From the NCBI RefSeq assembly GCF_017583065.1, contig NZ_JAGEVL010000003.1:310001-374000 (forward strand): 64,000 nt of DNA, written 5' to 3'. Origin of the DNA: Staphylococcus shinii. GTDB lineage: Bacteria > Bacillota > Bacilli > Staphylococcales > Staphylococcaceae. Below the pieces are notes generated by a model. The model was not told the DNA's origin. It searched no databases and saw nothing but the letters and a program-made list of their open reading frames with translations. Positions 1 through 10,619 of this stretch are shown here, piece by piece. The number at the start of each line of letters is the position of its first letter. Positions within the stretch are counted from its first letter, which is position 1. Position numbers and translations under genes: made by a program.

Positions 1-216
1 TTATATCGTTCTTTGATATTGATTATAGCTCTAGCAGCCCATAAAATTTTATCTAAATATATTTATGCTTTCCCAACATCCGGCGTACCTAGACCAGAAG
101 CAGAAGCGGGAAGCATATGGATGTATTATGGTGGTGATATTGTTGATTTAGTATTAATTATTATTCTTTGTTATCAATGGTATAAAGCAACAACGCCACG
201 TGCTACAACGTCTTGA
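1..216 (+). CDS. C-terminal fragment of CtaG/Caa3-type cytochrome c oxidase assembly protein
   Basis: The frame is open to the left edge of the window, so only the last 71 codons are present. The fragment has a hydrophobic stretch, a short loop with an Ala-Gly-Ser-Ile-Trp-Met-Tyr-Tyr-Gly-Gly-Asp motif, then a second hydrophobic helix ending in Tyr-Gln-Trp-Tyr. This resembles the end of the CtaG_Caa3 family, multi-pass membrane proteins that help assemble cytochrome oxidase, where an Ala-Gly...Met-Trp...Pro-Gly loop precedes the last helix. The family call rests on this short tail only. Confidence 0.5.
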   Translation, partial: LYRSLILIIALAAHKILSKYIYAFPTSGVPRPEAEAGSIWMYYGGDIVDLVLIIILCYQWYKATTPRATTS

Positions 217-307
217 AAACCTTTTTAATTATGTAATTATATTAAAGAAATGAAATTATTAATTTATAACTTTTACATTTTTAAAACCAATATTATTTTA
301 TTACTTA

Positions 308-868
308 TCATTTAAAAATATAGATACTTATTAGTAAAATTATTAAAAATACACCTACAAATAATATAAAGCTATACAAAAATGTGGCTATATTTCTTAG
401 TTTAGTAGTCTTGATTTCATTTGGGTCGTTACCTTTCATAAATGCGACGATACGGTCATAAGTTTGTATATTGTAAGATTTCTTCATAATATCTAATTTA
501 ATAGAAGAAAACATACCGATACCTAATAATATAACTTCAATTATAATTCCTATTGATTCCCAATAATAAAGAGCTGGGCCAATTAAAATTGAAGCCATTA
601 GCATTGGCCATATCATTAAATGTGTCCACAAGTTAAACCGGGCTTTTTTCAATTTTTGTTCCATAATCTCTACATCTCCTTTAACTAAAGCATCTAAAGA
701 AACATCGAACAATGAACTAAGCATTAATAAATTATGCACGTCAGGATAACTCTTATCATTTTCCCAGTTTGATATTGTTTGTCGTGAAACATATAATTTA
801 TTAGCTAAATCTTCTTGAGAGAGTTGGTCACGGCGACGGAAATATTTGATTTGATAACCTAAGTTCAT
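308..868 (-). CDS. XRE-family HTH regulator with C-terminal membrane domain
   Basis: The 186-residue protein has an N-terminal XRE-type helix-turn-helix (about residues 5-58, with the Ser-Arg-Gln-Thr-Ile-Ser-Asn-Trp-Glu recognition-helix signature). A short linker leads to a C-terminal half with four hydrophobic segments (about residues 83-125 and 155-185). This fits a membrane-anchored transcriptional regulator. The target is unknown; no obvious partner gene is adjacent and it is transcribed alone. Confidence 0.8.
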   Translation of the reverse strand: MNLGYQIKYFRRRDQLSQEDLANKLYVSRQTISNWENDKSYPDVHNLLMLSSLFDVSLDALVKGDVEIMEQKLKKARFNLWTHLMIWPMLMASILIGPALYYWESIGIIIEVILLGIGMFSSIKLDIMKKSYNIQTYDRIVAFMKGNDPNEIKTTKLRNIATFLYSFILFVGVFLIILLISIYIFK

Positions 869-1180
869 TGCTTTTGCTCCTTCTATTAGAGATTAAGATA
901 AAACACATTATTAGACTATCAAAGTTCTTTAATATCTGCATAATTTTCTTTGTCTAAATACTTTTACATCCTACTATAACAACTTTTTTAAACCTACCTC
1001 TAGACGGAACGACAAAAAAGGACGAGATTGAAACTAGTATAGTTTCATATCTCCGTCCTCATGATAATCATATATTTTCATATTAAGTAATCGTTTAACT
1101 TTTAAATTTTGATAACTGCATTCATTAATTTAAAATCCATTCACATCTATACAATTAAATTATTGATATAGCTAACTCAA
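869..1180. other. Intergenic region between the XRE regulator and glpT
   Basis: The 312-bp gap holds the glpT terminator (listed separately) near its middle. The remainder is AT-rich with no convincing ORF or RNA structure that I can see. The XRE gene promoter must lie in the left part. Confidence 0.5.
1014..1058 (-). terminator. Terminator downstream of glpT
   Basis: On the minus strand an imperfect long hairpin (arms GGACGGAGATATGAAACT and AGTTTCAATCTCGTCC) is followed by TTTTTT. It belongs to the same GGACGAGAT-GAAA-type hairpin family as the one after dnaN at 13852. Confidence 0.75.
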
Positions 1181-2539
1181 TTAATGTAGTTCTTCTTGAC
1201 CACGTTTATTCCAAGTAAGTAAGAAACTGAGCATTGCTAATATACTAATCACTGTCAATAATACAAAACCAATATCCCAACCAAAATGTTGCACTACAAA
1301 ACCTAATACGATATTAGCCATCACAGCTCCAAATAAATAACCAAACAAGCCTGTTAAACCTGCTGCAGTTCCTGCTGCTTTCTTAGGAACATAATCCAAA
1401 GCTTGTAAGCCAATTAACATCACAGGTCCATATATAAGGAATCCAATGGCAACAAGTGAGACATTATCTAACCAAGCATTGCCTGGAGGATTTAACCAAT
1501 ATATAAGTACAAATATTGTTACACCTAACATAAAGAAGAACCCTGCTGGGCCACGGCGTCCCTTAAATAATTTATCAGATAAATAACCACATAATAATGT
1601 GCCTGGGATACCCGCCCATTCATATAGGAAGTAAGCCCAACCGGACTCACTTAGGTTAAACTGTTTCTCTTCACTTAAATATGTAGGCGCCCAATCTAAC
1701 ACACCATAACGTACAAAATAGACAAATATATTAGCAAAAGCAATTGCCCAAACCCATTTATTATTCAGAACATATTTGAATAAAATTTCTTTCGTAGTTA
1801 ATTCTGTTTCGAATGTTTGCTTAGATGATGTGGAATAATCATTATTATAATGTTCAATTGGTGGCAAACCTTGTGATTGAGGTGTATCTCTAATTAAACA
1901 GTATGAAATAATCGCAATAATGATAGCTAATATTGCTGGATAAATAAATACGCCTTCAAAACCTTTTAAGTAACCAAAATTATATAGTGCTGTCATGGAA
2001 ATACCCCATGTCGCTATAGGAGCCATTAACCCGCCACCAACATTATGAGCTACATTCCATATTGAAGTCTTACTACCACGTTCACTGACACTATACCAAT
2101 GGACAAGAACACGACCTGAAGGTGGCCATCCCATACCTTGGAACCATCCATTTAAAAATAGTAATACAAACATAATTGTAATACTAGATGTAAAGAAAGG
2201 CACAAAACCAAGTAATAAATTCACAATCGCCGTTAGTATTAAACCTAAAGTTAAAAATATTCGAGCATTACTACGATCACTAATGGTGCCCATTACAAAC
2301 TTACTAAAACCATAAGCAATCGAAATGGCTGAAAGTGCAATACCAAGTTCACCTTTACTGAAGCCGTCCTCGATTAATGATGGCATTGCTAATGAAAAGT
2401 TTTTCCGTAATAAATAATAACCTGCATAGCCTATGAAGATACCTAAAAACACTTGAAAACGTAGTTTCTTATAAGTATTATCAACTTGATTCTTTGGCAA
2501 TGGTTCTATGTGTTTTGCCGGTTTCAAAAATTGAAGCAT
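1181..2539 (-). CDS. glpT: Glycerol-3-phosphate transporter (MFS, OPA family)
   Basis: A 452-residue major facilitator protein with about 12 membrane segments. The N-terminus ([15 protein letters not shown]) and the Tyr-Tyr-Leu-Leu-Arg-Lys-Asn-Phe segment near residue 43 match the organophosphate:phosphate antiporter GlpT as I recall it from staphylococci, and not UhpT. It should exchange external glycerol-3-phosphate for phosphate; GlpT is also a route of fosfomycin entry. Monocistronic, with its own terminator at 1014-1058. Confidence 0.85.
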   Translation of the reverse strand: MLQFLKPAKHIEPLPKNQVDNTYKKLRFQVFLGIFIGYAGYYLLRKNFSLAMPSLIEDGFSKGELGIALSAISIAYGFSKFVMGTISDRSNARIFLTLGLILTAIVNLLLGFVPFFTSSITIMFVLLFLNGWFQGMGWPPSGRVLVHWYSVSERGSKTSIWNVAHNVGGGLMAPIATWGISMTALYNFGYLKGFEGVFIYPAILAIIIAIISYCLIRDTPQSQGLPPIEHYNNDYSTSSKQTFETELTTKEILFKYVLNNKWVWAIAFANIFVYFVRYGVLDWAPTYLSEEKQFNLSESGWAYFLYEWAGIPGTLLCGYLSDKLFKGRRGPAGFFFMLGVTIFVLIYWLNPPGNAWLDNVSLVAIGFLIYGPVMLIGLQALDYVPKKAAGTAAGLTGLFGYLFGAVMANIVLGFVVQHFGWDIGFVLLTVISILAMLSFLLTWNKRGQEELH

Positions 2540-2681
2540 TGAATCACTCCTGACTTTATATAATTTTGATATATGAATTATAAAATATCATCATTATATT
2601 ATATTCAAAAATGAAATATAGCAAGGCGTTTTGCAAATCTTTTATAAAATAGATAATTGTTTATAAATAGTTGGATATTAG

Positions 2682-2728
2682 AAAAAGCGAGAATGCAAAA
2701 TTAAAAATTTATATGCTCGCTTTTTCTA
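2682..2728 (-). terminator. Terminator downstream of cstA
   Basis: A symmetrical hairpin with 11-bp arms GAAAAAGCGAG and CTCGCTTTTTC, with a T-rich distal arm. It lies 76 bp after the cstA stop on the minus strand and probably works in both directions. Confidence 0.7.
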
Positions 2729-2803
2729 TAAATAATTATAATGCTTTGGTATTAACTTTTTAATAAAGTGTTAGCTTTATTAAATACATTTTATTGATTT
2801 ATA

Positions 2804-4261
2804 TTACGTTACTTGTTGTTGTTGATATGGGATAGGATGATCTAATTCAAATTGAGCGCCGGCAGTAATTTTCTTATATTGATAACTAAAGTAAGCAACC
2901 CATAATATGGTCAACACTAACGCGATTATATAACTTAAATTAAGGTCTAAACCTAAACCAATTTTCTGACTTAAAATATAGGTGAATATATTCCAAGTCA
3001 TAAATACAGCTGGTATCGCTGCAACCCAAAAATTCTTTTTCGCTATTAATAAATACATGGCGCCCACCCATAATGCCACTACAGCAGTGGTTTGGTTAGC
3101 CCAAGAGAAATATCGCCATAAAACTGTGAAGTCAACTTGTGTTAACCCGAAACTTATAACAAATAATGGTGCAGCAACTATAATTCTTTTTACAATACTG
3201 CGCTGTCCATAATTCAAATAATCTGCAATAATCATTCTTGCACTACGGAAAGATGTATCACCACTTGTTATCGGTAATATGATAACACCTAATACAGCAA
3301 TTGTACCGAAGACAGAACCTAATAATAGATGCGAAGCTTGACTAACTACCAATGCTGCTTCACCACGCGCTAACACATCATTTAAGCCATTATAGCCATT
3401 AAATAGACTCATTCCAGCTGCTGCCCATATCATTGCAATAATACCTTCTGCAATCATCATACCGTAAAAAATGAAACGACCATTCTTTTCTTTATTAGTT
3501 GTTCTTGAAATAATCGGTGTTTGAGTCGCATGAAAACCAGATAATGCCCCACAAGTAATGGTAAAGAATAATAATGGAAAAATAGATGCGCCATCAGGGT
3601 GCATATTCTTTAAACTTAACTCTGGAATAGGAGCACCTGTTTGAATAAGACGGAATCCAATGCCTACTGCGCTTACTAAGAGTAAAGCACCGAATATTGG
3701 ATATATACGACCAATTATTTTATCTATTGGTAAGATTGTGGATAGTACATAATATATAAAAATAACAAATATAATAATACCTAGAGCAATGCGGCCGTCC
3801 AATAAATTATGTAGGAGTAGGGCTGGACTTGTTACAAAAACTGTACCTGTTAACAACAATAATAAAATTGAAAATATATTAACAAAATGTTTCATAACTT
3901 GTCCTAAAAATTTACCTGCAAGCTCGGGTAAATGCGCCCCTTTGTTTCTTATAGAAATCATTCCAGTTAAATAATCATGCACAGCGCCTGCAAATATACA
4001 ACCAAACACAATCCAAATAAATGCTACTGGACCATATAACGCTCCCATAATTGGACCAAATATAGGACCAACTCCTGCAATATTCAATAATTGGATGAGT
4101 GAATTAGACGATGTCTTCATAGGTAAATAATCTACGTTATCCCTTTGATGATAAGCTGGCGTAGGTCGTTCTTCTTTTGTTCCGAACATTTTATCGATAT
4201 ATTTCCCATAAGTGAAATACCCAATAATAAGTATAATAATAGAAACTATAAATGTAATCAT
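2804..4261 (-). CDS. cstA: Carbon starvation protein CstA-family peptide/pyruvate transporter
   Basis: Multi-pass membrane protein with the CstA signature: Gly-Lys-Tyr near the first helix, the segment Gly-Pro-Ile-Phe-Gly-Pro-Ile about residue 65, and the repeated Gly-rich helices typical of the family. The family imports peptides or pyruvate when preferred carbon is exhausted. I chose the ATG at 4261 (485 aa) because GGGGGAATGG lies just before it; an in-frame extension to 4312 has no ribosome site. A strong CcpA box at 4286-4301 sits directly upstream, so catabolite repression is likely. Confidence 0.85.
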   Translation of the reverse strand: MITFIVSIIILIIGYFTYGKYIDKMFGTKEERPTPAYHQRDNVDYLPMKTSSNSLIQLLNIAGVGPIFGPIMGALYGPVAFIWIVFGCIFAGAVHDYLTGMISIRNKGAHLPELAGKFLGQVMKHFVNIFSILLLLLTGTVFVTSPALLLHNLLDGRIALGIIIFVIFIYYVLSTILPIDKIIGRIYPIFGALLLVSAVGIGFRLIQTGAPIPELSLKNMHPDGASIFPLLFFTITCGALSGFHATQTPIISRTTNKEKNGRFIFYGMMIAEGIIAMIWAAAGMSLFNGYNGLNDVLARGEAALVVSQASHLLLGSVFGTIAVLGVIILPITSGDTSFRSARMIIADYLNYGQRSIVKRIIVAAPLFVISFGLTQVDFTVLWRYFSWANQTTAVVALWVGAMYLLIAKKNFWVAAIPAVFMTWNIFTYILSQKIGLGLDLNLSYIIALVLTILWVAYFSYQYKKITAGAQFELDHPIPYQQQQVT

Positions 4262-4285
4262 GTTACCATTCCCCCTTAAGATAAC

Positions 4286-4301
4286 GTGAAAGCGTTTTCT
4301 T
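4286..4301 (-). promoter_or_regulatory. CcpA box (cre) upstream of cstA
   Basis: GTGAAAGCGTTTTCTT matches the cre consensus WTGNAARCGNWWWCAW at 14 of 16 positions and lies 25 bp before the cstA start. Carbon catabolite repression of a carbon-starvation gene is what one expects. Confidence 0.75.
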
Positions 4302-4519
4302 AATTTAATCATAAATAGTAATTTTCCACAATATTCTGCTGTTTTTTTATTCTAATTTAATTCATAGGAATTGGTAATATTATTATATTAAGTACAATAA
4401 ACGTTCACTTAATTCCCTCTAATTTTTAGAGCATTCAGCGAAGGTAACAGGGCTTCTAGTTTTTGATTATACTAAAATGCTATTGTTGTTAAATTAAAGC
4501 TACTCAATAAATAGTTAAA

Positions 4520-4544
4520 GGCCGAGACATCCATTGTCTCGGCC
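4520..4544 (-). terminator. Terminator downstream of noc
   Basis: A perfect GC-rich hairpin with arms GGCCGAGACA and TGTCTCGGCC, located 10 bp after the noc stop. T-rich on both sides, so probably bidirectional. It ends the rpmH-to-noc operon. Confidence 0.85.
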
Positions 4545-4553
4545 TTTTCAACT

Positions 4554-5390
4554 CTAATATTTATATAATTTAATTTTAATTTCATAGTAATCATCGTGAT
4601 CTTTAGCTTGATGTTCAAATTTAATACCACTTTTTTCAATGGATTCTAAACTTTGACCAACTGCTTCTCGCGCATCAGTTAAATCTTTTTCGAACTCAAA
4701 CCTACGAGCTTTCACCTTTTCAGGGCCAAGCTTTTGCTTAACTCGTGTTTCTGTTTGTTTAACATTTAGTTTTTGGCTAATAACTGTTTCAACCAAGTCA
4801 ACTTGATCTTCTTCTGATAAACTTAACATTGCACGTGCATGACGCTCTGTAATCTTACCTTCACGTAGACGCTCTATTACTTTAGGCGCTAGTTTTAATA
4901 GTCTTAATTTATTTGCTATAAAACTTTGGCTTTTACCAACACTTTTAGCTAATTCACTTTGTGTAGTATCACCAATATCTAAAAGCTTTTTATATGCTTC
5001 CGCTTCTTCTATGACAGATAGATTTTCACGTTGAATATTTTCAATTAATGCTACTACAGCTGTTTCTTCATCATCTAAATATCTGATAATCACATCGGCA
5101 TGTGTTTTATTGAGTGTTTGTAGGGCTCTGAATCTACGCTCACCAGCGATAATTTCAAACATATCTTCTTCAATTGGGCGTACTACAATCGGTTGTAGCA
5201 AACCATGTTCTTCTATAGATTCTGCAAGTTCTTTAATCTTATTTGGCTCAAATACTTGTCTTGGTTGATAACGGTTTGGCACAATGCGTTCGGTATGAAT
5301 AGATTCAACGTTATTATGATCCTCTTCAATATAACCAACAATGTCATCTTTGTTCTTTAAACCAAATAATTTAGAAAAAGGTTTCTTCAT
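4554..5390 (-). CDS. noc: Nucleoid occlusion protein Noc (ParB family)
   Basis: The 278-residue protein has the ParB/Spo0J architecture: ParB_N domain with the CTP-binding Gly-Glu-Arg-Arg-Phe-Arg motif (about residue 83), a helix-turn-helix near 140-165 (Gln-Ser-Phe-Ile-Ala-Asn-Lys), and a C-terminal dimerisation region. The N-terminus MKKPFSKLFGLKNK is an amphipathic helix like the membrane-binding helix of Bacillus Noc, which separates it from true ParB. Noc keeps the division septum off the nucleoid and in S. aureus also restrains replication initiation. Its place after rsmG is the usual one. Confidence 0.92.
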   Translation of the reverse strand: MKKPFSKLFGLKNKDDIVGYIEEDHNNVESIHTERIVPNRYQPRQVFEPNKIKELAESIEEHGLLQPIVVRPIEEDMFEIIAGERRFRALQTLNKTHADVIIRYLDDEETAVVALIENIQRENLSVIEEAEAYKKLLDIGDTTQSELAKSVGKSQSFIANKLRLLKLAPKVIERLREGKITERHARAMLSLSEEDQVDLVETVISQKLNVKQTETRVKQKLGPEKVKARRFEFEKDLTDAREAVGQSLESIEKSGIKFEHQAKDHDDYYEIKIKLYKY

Positions 5391-5436
5391 TTATTATGCG
5401 CTCCCTCTAAACTAATTGTATTGAATTGAATTCTTT

Positions 5437-6156
5437 CTATTTTTCAAGTAACGGTGACTTATTCGGTGTTCCTGGTTTTCTTGGATATTTCTTAGGTGTT
5501 TGGCTTCTTTTATCAATGATAATCATCTGTCTTTCACCTGCGTTTTCAGGTAATTCGTATGAAATGGTATCCAAAACTTTACCACCTAGGACACCTATAC
5601 CAAAACGTGCTTCTTCCAATTCTTCTTCACCTTTAGAAGATTTTAAAGCAATAAATTGCCCACCTTTTTTAACTAATGGAATACACAATTCACTTAATAC
5701 TGAGAGTCTCGCAACGGCACGAGCAGTCACAATATCATAAGACTCCCTGTAGTCTCCCTTGCCATACGTTTCAGCACGGTCATGTACAAAACTAACATTC
5801 TCTAAATCTAAAGCATCTGCCAATTGATTTAAAAAATGTATTCGCTTATTCAATGAATCTACAATCGTAACTTTTAAATTTGGAAAAATAATTTTTAAAG
5901 GAATGCTAGGAAAACCAGCACCAGCACCTATGTCACATATTGTTAATTCTTTAGTTAAATCCGTATAAAAACTTGCCGCAATTGAATCATAAAAATGTTT
6001 CAAATATACTTCATGTTCCTCTGTAATGCTTGTTAGATTCATTTTTTCGTTCCACTCTACAAGCATTTGATAATACGTTTGAAACTGTTGTTGTTGTTTG
6101 TCTGAAAGTTCAATTCCATGTGTACTGAGTTGCTTAGTTAACCATGTTTCACTCAT
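5437..6156 (-). CDS. rsmG: 16S rRNA (guanine-N7) methyltransferase RsmG
   Basis: A 239-residue SAM-dependent methyltransferase; motif I is Asp-Ile-Gly-Ala-Gly-Ala-Gly-Phe-Pro (about residue 74). RsmG methylates G527 (E. coli numbering) of 16S rRNA, and its loss gives low-level streptomycin resistance. The gene follows mnmG with only 1 bp between stop and start, so the two are translationally coupled. Confidence 0.95.
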   Translation of the reverse strand: MSETWLTKQLSTHGIELSDKQQQQFQTYYQMLVEWNEKMNLTSITEEHEVYLKHFYDSIAASFYTDLTKELTICDIGAGAGFPSIPLKIIFPNLKVTIVDSLNKRIHFLNQLADALDLENVSFVHDRAETYGKGDYRESYDIVTARAVARLSVLSELCIPLVKKGGQFIALKSSKGEEELEEARFGIGVLGGKVLDTISYELPENAGERQMIIIDKRSQTPKKYPRKPGTPNKSPLLEK

Positions 6157-6157
6157 T

Positions 6158-8035
6158 TTAATTATTCACCCTTTGAATTTTACCTTGTTCAAGAAATACA
6201 AGTAAGATTGAAATATCAGCTGGATTCACACCTGAAATACGAGAAGCTTGTGCAATATTTAAAGGCTTAACTTCTGCTAATTTTTCTCTTGCTTCCGTAG
6301 CTAAACTATCTACTTTGCTATAATCTAAATCCTCTGGAATTTTCTTCTCTTCCATACGTTTAACTTTTTCAACTTGTTGTAATGACTTATTGATATAACC
6401 TTCATATTTTGTTTGAATTTCAACTTGTTCTTCAACATCTGACGGTAATTGATGTGCTTCATCCAAGATTTCAAGGATTAAATCATAAGTCATTTCTGGA
6501 CGGCGTAGTAATTCTAAAGCTAATATGCCATCTTTTAGACGTGAACCGCCTTGTGCTTCAATAATTGCTTGTACACGTTCATTTGGTTTAACACGAATGC
6601 CCTGTAGACGTTCTTGTTCTGCTTTAATCATGTCGCGTTTTTCATTGAAGCGTGCATAACGTTCTTCAGAAACCATACCTAATTCATAACCTAAATCTGT
6701 TAAACGTAAATCAGCATTGTCATGTCTTAATAGTAAGCGATATTCTGCACGAGAAGTTAATAAACGATAAGGTTCGTTCGTACCTTTAGTAATAAGATCG
6801 TCTATAAGTACACCGATATAAGCATCAGAACGACTTAAGATGACTTCTTCTTTACCTTGGACTCTAGCTGCTGCATTAATACCTGCCATAATACCTTGGC
6901 CGGCCGCTTCTTCATAACCAGAAGTCCCATTAATTTGACCAGCTGTATATAAGTTTTTTATTTTTTTAGTTTCAAGTGTTGGCCATAATTGTGTAGGTAC
7001 TAACGCATCATATTCAATTGCGTAACCAGCACGCATCATGTCCGCTTTTTCTAAGCCAGGAATAGTTTCTAACATTTGACGTTGTACATGTTCTGGTAAA
7101 CTTGTTGATAAACCTTGAACATAAACTTCATTTGTATTTCTACCTTCTGGTTCTAAGAATAACTGATGACGTGGTTTATCATTGAAACGAACAAACTTAT
7201 CTTCAATTGAAGGACAGTATCTTGGTCCAGTACCTTTAATCATACCAGAGTACATAGCTGATAAATGTAGGTTGTCATCAATCACTTGATGTGTATCACC
7301 ATTTGTATATGTTAACCAACATGGTAATTGATCTAAAATATACTCTGTTGTCTCAAAACTAAATGCTCTACCAACATCATCGCCTGGTTGAATTTCTGTT
7401 TTAGAGTAATCAATTGTTTTTGCATTAACACGTGGAGGTGTTCCTGTTTTGAATCTAACTACATCAAATCCCAGACCTCTTAAGTTATCAGCAAGTGAAA
7501 TAGATGGTAATTGGTGGTTTGGACCACTAGAATACTTCATGTTTCCTAGTATAATTTCGCCACGTAAGAACGTACCTGTTGTAATGATTACTGCCTCTGA
7601 CCAGTATTCTGTTCCAATATTAGTACGTACACCTTTAATCACATCGTCTTCAATAATTAAGTCGTCTACCATGCCTTGCATAATATCAAGGTTGTCTTCA
7701 TCTTCAATTACTTTCTTCATTTCTTGTTGATATAAGACTTTATCAGCTTGAGCACGTAACGCTCTAACCGCTGGACCTTTACCAGTGTTTAACATACGCA
7801 TTTGAATGTGTGTTTTATCAATTGTCTTGGCCATTTGACCGCCTAATGCGTCAATTTCACGTACAACAATACCTTTTGCTGGGCCACCAACTGATGGGTT
7901 ACATGGCATAAACGCGATGTTATCTAGGTTAATTGTTAACATTAACGTTTTAGCACCACGTCTCGCTGAAGCAAGCCCTGCTTCAATACCAGCATGCCCG
8001 GCTCCTATTACTATTACATCATATTCTTGAGCCAT
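6158..8035 (-). CDS. mnmG: tRNA U34 carboxymethylaminomethyl enzyme MnmG (GidA)
   Basis: A 625-residue FAD protein. The Rossmann motif Gly-Ala-Gly-His-Ala-Gly is at residues 11-16, the Pro-Cys-Asn-Pro-Ser-Val-Gly-Gly motif near 45, and the Gly-Tyr-Glu-Glu-Ala-Ala-Gly-Gln-Gly motif near 375. With MnmE it modifies the wobble uridine of several tRNAs. Start is preceded by AAGGAGGAAATA, a strong ribosome site. Stands between mnmE and rsmG in the conserved origin-proximal operon. Confidence 0.96.
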   Translation of the reverse strand: MAQEYDVIVIGAGHAGIEAGLASARRGAKTLMLTINLDNIAFMPCNPSVGGPAKGIVVREIDALGGQMAKTIDKTHIQMRMLNTGKGPAVRALRAQADKVLYQQEMKKVIEDEDNLDIMQGMVDDLIIEDDVIKGVRTNIGTEYWSEAVIITTGTFLRGEIILGNMKYSSGPNHQLPSISLADNLRGLGFDVVRFKTGTPPRVNAKTIDYSKTEIQPGDDVGRAFSFETTEYILDQLPCWLTYTNGDTHQVIDDNLHLSAMYSGMIKGTGPRYCPSIEDKFVRFNDKPRHQLFLEPEGRNTNEVYVQGLSTSLPEHVQRQMLETIPGLEKADMMRAGYAIEYDALVPTQLWPTLETKKIKNLYTAGQINGTSGYEEAAGQGIMAGINAAARVQGKEEVILSRSDAYIGVLIDDLITKGTNEPYRLLTSRAEYRLLLRHDNADLRLTDLGYELGMVSEERYARFNEKRDMIKAEQERLQGIRVKPNERVQAIIEAQGGSRLKDGILALELLRRPEMTYDLILEILDEAHQLPSDVEEQVEIQTKYEGYINKSLQQVEKVKRMEEKKIPEDLDYSKVDSLATEAREKLAEVKPLNIAQASRISGVNPADISILLVFLEQGKIQRVNN

Positions 8036-8051
8036 AATTATTTCCTCCTTA

Positions 8052-9434
8052 TTATTTTCCTAAGCAGAATTGACTAAATAACTGGTCAATCAATTCGTCA
8101 CTTGCGGATTCTCCGATAATTTCGCCTAAAATTTCCCAAGTTCTCGTTAAGTCTATTTGTATCATATCCATTGGTATACCTGCTTCTGCTGCGTCTATAG
8201 CATCTTGAATTGTATTTCTTGCCTGTTTTAGTAACGAGATATGCCTTGAATTCGATACATATGTCATATCTTGATTTTGAACATCGCCACCAAAGAATAA
8301 ATCTCTGATTTGAATTTCTAATTGATCGATACCTTCTTGTTTTAACATAGACGTTTGTATCAATGGCATATCGCCAATCATTTCTTTAACTTCATCTAAA
8401 TTCAATTGTTTGTCTAAGTCCATCTTATTTACGATGACAATGGCATCTTCATTTTTAATAACTTCGTATAATTTGCGGTCTTCTTCAGTTAATCGCTCAT
8501 TATAATTAAGTACAAATAAGATTAAATCTGCTTCACCAAGCGCTTTTCTAGAACGCTCTACACCGATACGCTCTACAATATCTTCTGTCTCACGTATACC
8601 TGCTGTATCTACAAGCCTTAATGGTACGCCTCTTACATTAACGTATTCTTCTAATGTATCTCTTGTTGTTCCAGGTACTTCGGTCACTATAGCTTTGTTA
8701 TCTTGAATAAGATTATTGAGCATAGATGATTTACCGACATTGGGTTTACCAACTATTACTGTAGCTAAGCCCTCTCTCATAATCTTACCTTGGGTACCTG
8801 TATCAAGTAATTTATTAATTTCAGTTTTGATTTTATTAGATTTATCTAATAACACTTCAGTTGTCGCATCTTCAACATCATCATATTCAGGATAATCTAT
8901 GTTAACTTCGACTTGTGCAAGGATTTCGAGAATGGATTGTCGCTGTCGTTTAATCATATCACTTAAACGACCTTCTATTTGATTCATTGCAACTTTAGAT
9001 GCACGATCGGTCTTAGAACGAATAAAATCCATAACTGCTTCAGCTTGAGATAAATCAATACGACCATTTAAAAATGCGCGTTTCGTATATTCACCAGGTT
9101 CTGCCATACGAGCACCATAAGTCATTGTTAATTCTAATATCCTATTTATTGTCAAAATACCACCATGACAATTTATTTCAACAATATCTTCTCTTGTAAA
9201 AGTTTTTGGTGCTCTTAATACACTGACCATAACTTCTTCTACTACTTCATTTGATTCAGGATCAATTATATGACCATAATTAATGGTATGAGATGCCACA
9301 TCTTCAAGCTTTACTTTACCCTTAAATAACTTATCTGCAATTTCTACTGAATCAACACCGGATAAACGCACGATACCTATCGCACCTTCGCCCATTGGCG
9401 TGGATATACTCGTTATCGTATCTAAATCCATCAT
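8052..9434 (-). CDS. mnmE: tRNA modification GTPase MnmE (TrmE)
   Basis: 460 residues from the chosen start. N-terminal tetrahydrofolate-binding domain, then a G domain with P-loop Gly-Lys-Pro-Asn-Val-Gly-Lys-Ser-Ser (about residue 228), Asp-Thr-Ala-Gly switch II and Asn-Lys-Met-Asp. The C-terminus ends in Phe-Cys-Leu-Gly-Lys, the catalytic Cys-x-Gly-Lys motif of the family. I start at 9434 because GGAGG stands 8 bp before it; a longer frame to 9470 lacks a site. Confidence 0.95.
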   Translation of the reverse strand: MMDLDTITSISTPMGEGAIGIVRLSGVDSVEIADKLFKGKVKLEDVASHTINYGHIIDPESNEVVEEVMVSVLRAPKTFTREDIVEINCHGGILTINRILELTMTYGARMAEPGEYTKRAFLNGRIDLSQAEAVMDFIRSKTDRASKVAMNQIEGRLSDMIKRQRQSILEILAQVEVNIDYPEYDDVEDATTEVLLDKSNKIKTEINKLLDTGTQGKIMREGLATVIVGKPNVGKSSMLNNLIQDNKAIVTEVPGTTRDTLEEYVNVRGVPLRLVDTAGIRETEDIVERIGVERSRKALGEADLILFVLNYNERLTEEDRKLYEVIKNEDAIVIVNKMDLDKQLNLDEVKEMIGDMPLIQTSMLKQEGIDQLEIQIRDLFFGGDVQNQDMTYVSNSRHISLLKQARNTIQDAIDAAEAGIPMDMIQIDLTRTWEILGEIIGESASDELIDQLFSQFCLGK

Positions 9435-9559
9435 CCATCTCGCCTCCTTTTTGAACTCATTTTTTATCATTATAATATTTTAAAGATTTTCCTATTAAAA
9501 AGCGAACATATTGTTTTGAAAATTTAAAAACACACCCAAAGGTAAGGCTTAGGTTTGTC

Positions 9560-9585
9560 TGAGGTTAGACTAACTTACGTCTTAT
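9560..9585 (+). repeat. Dispersed repeat, copy 1
   Basis: Reads TGAGGTTAGACTAAC, then TTAC, then GTCTTAT, in the spacer between rnpA and mnmE. A second copy is inverted at 25018-25043, and a partial third copy (GGAGGGTAGACTAAC) is at 27484-27498. The element sits only in spacers. Function unknown. Confidence 0.6.
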
Positions 9586-9606
9586 TTCTAGCCTCCCCTG
9601 CCCTAC

Positions 9607-9954
9607 TCAAATGCGTTTATTAAAAACTTTCGCTATTTTCAAAACATGTTCTAGGCTTGCTTGTATTTGTAAAGTATCCATGTGTTTTGCTGGTTGCCTT
9701 GCAATTACAATAATTTCCATTGGTATGATATCTTCTTTATGAACTTTAAAATTTTCTCTAATCGCTCGTTTAATTCGATTTCTAACAACCGCATTACCCA
9801 ATTTTTTAGAAACACTAATACCTAGTCGAAAATGTTCTAAATTTTTATTAGCTTTTGTATATACCACAAACTGCTTATTAGCTACTGATTTCCCTTTTTT
9901 ATAAATAAATTGAAAATCACTATTCTTTTTAATTCGGTACGCTTTCTCCACCAA
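9607..9954 (-). CDS. rnpA: Ribonuclease P protein component
   Basis: A 115-residue basic protein with the RnpA signature Arg-Asn-Arg-Ile-Lys-Arg-Ala-Ile-Arg-Glu (about residues 59-68) and the N-terminal Tyr-Arg-Ile-Lys-Lys-Asn. It binds RNase P RNA and supports 5' processing of pre-tRNA. It follows rpmH as in nearly all bacteria, but a terminator-like hairpin lies between the two genes. Confidence 0.95.
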   Translation of the reverse strand: MVEKAYRIKKNSDFQFIYKKGKSVANKQFVVYTKANKNLEHFRLGISVSKKLGNAVVRNRIKRAIRENFKVHKEDIIPMEIIVIARQPAKHMDTLQIQASLEHVLKIAKVFNKRI

Positions 9955-10080
9955 ACATCACTCACTTATCTATTCATTACATATATTGATAGTTTTATAT
10001 GTTATATCTATATCCATCATTGTCCTAAAATAGCAATTAAAACTAACATAACCTTTAGCCATTTTGCTAAATTAAAACCA

Positions 10081-10109
10081 AAAAAAAGACCACTGATGAG
10101 TCAGTGATC
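10081..10109 (-). terminator. Intrinsic-terminator-like hairpin between rpmH and rnpA
   Basis: On the minus strand, arms GATCACTGA and TCAGTGGTC (one G-U pair) enclose a short loop and are followed by TTTTTTTT. It starts right at the rpmH stop codon. It would let most transcripts end after rpmH, giving more L34 than RnpA. Confidence 0.7.
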
Positions 10110-10247
10110 TTATGCTGATAATACTTTACGGCCTTTACGACGACGACGCGCCAAGACTTTACGACCATTTTTTGTGCTCATGCGTTTTCTGAAACCATGA
10201 ACTTTACTATGTTTACGTTTATTTGGTTGATAAGTACGTTTTACCAT
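10110..10247 (-). CDS. rpmH: 50S ribosomal protein L34
   Basis: A 45-residue, very basic protein beginning [20 protein letters not shown], the textbook L34 sequence. GGAGGTG precedes the ATG. A TATAAT-like -10 element lies about 35 bp upstream on the minus strand. It marks the left side of the replication origin. Confidence 0.97.
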
Positions 10248-10619
10248 GCAAAAACACCTCCATCTTTATTCGGTTCTATACTATTATAATAGATAAATTA
10301 ATATACGTTTCTGCCTTAAGTCTTGATTTAACTGTTATTAATTTCTAGTCATAATTCAAGCAACTACTACAATATAACAAAATATATTTTATAAAGCAAG
10401 TATCAATTTAAGTCTCTCTTGTAAAATGACCGCAGAGCAATAATACTATTTCTTTAACTATTTATATTGAAGAAACATAATAACTAACACTCTATATTGT
10501 CGTTAAATTGTATCATAGCCCTCTTCTGAACATAACCACCTGTACATAATTTCCGTTATACATTTTTCATACATGTTTTATAAATTATTTCCCAAGCCCA
10601 CAAAGTGCTCAAAATTTGA

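Noticed and set aside
4262-4312. N-terminal extension of cstA to 4312
   Set aside because: A good ribosome site lies directly before the ATG at 4261, and the extension would cover the cre box.
5426-5740. Plus-strand ORF of 104 codons over rsmG
   Set aside because: It is a shadow of rsmG in another frame, with no ribosome site and no recognisable domain.
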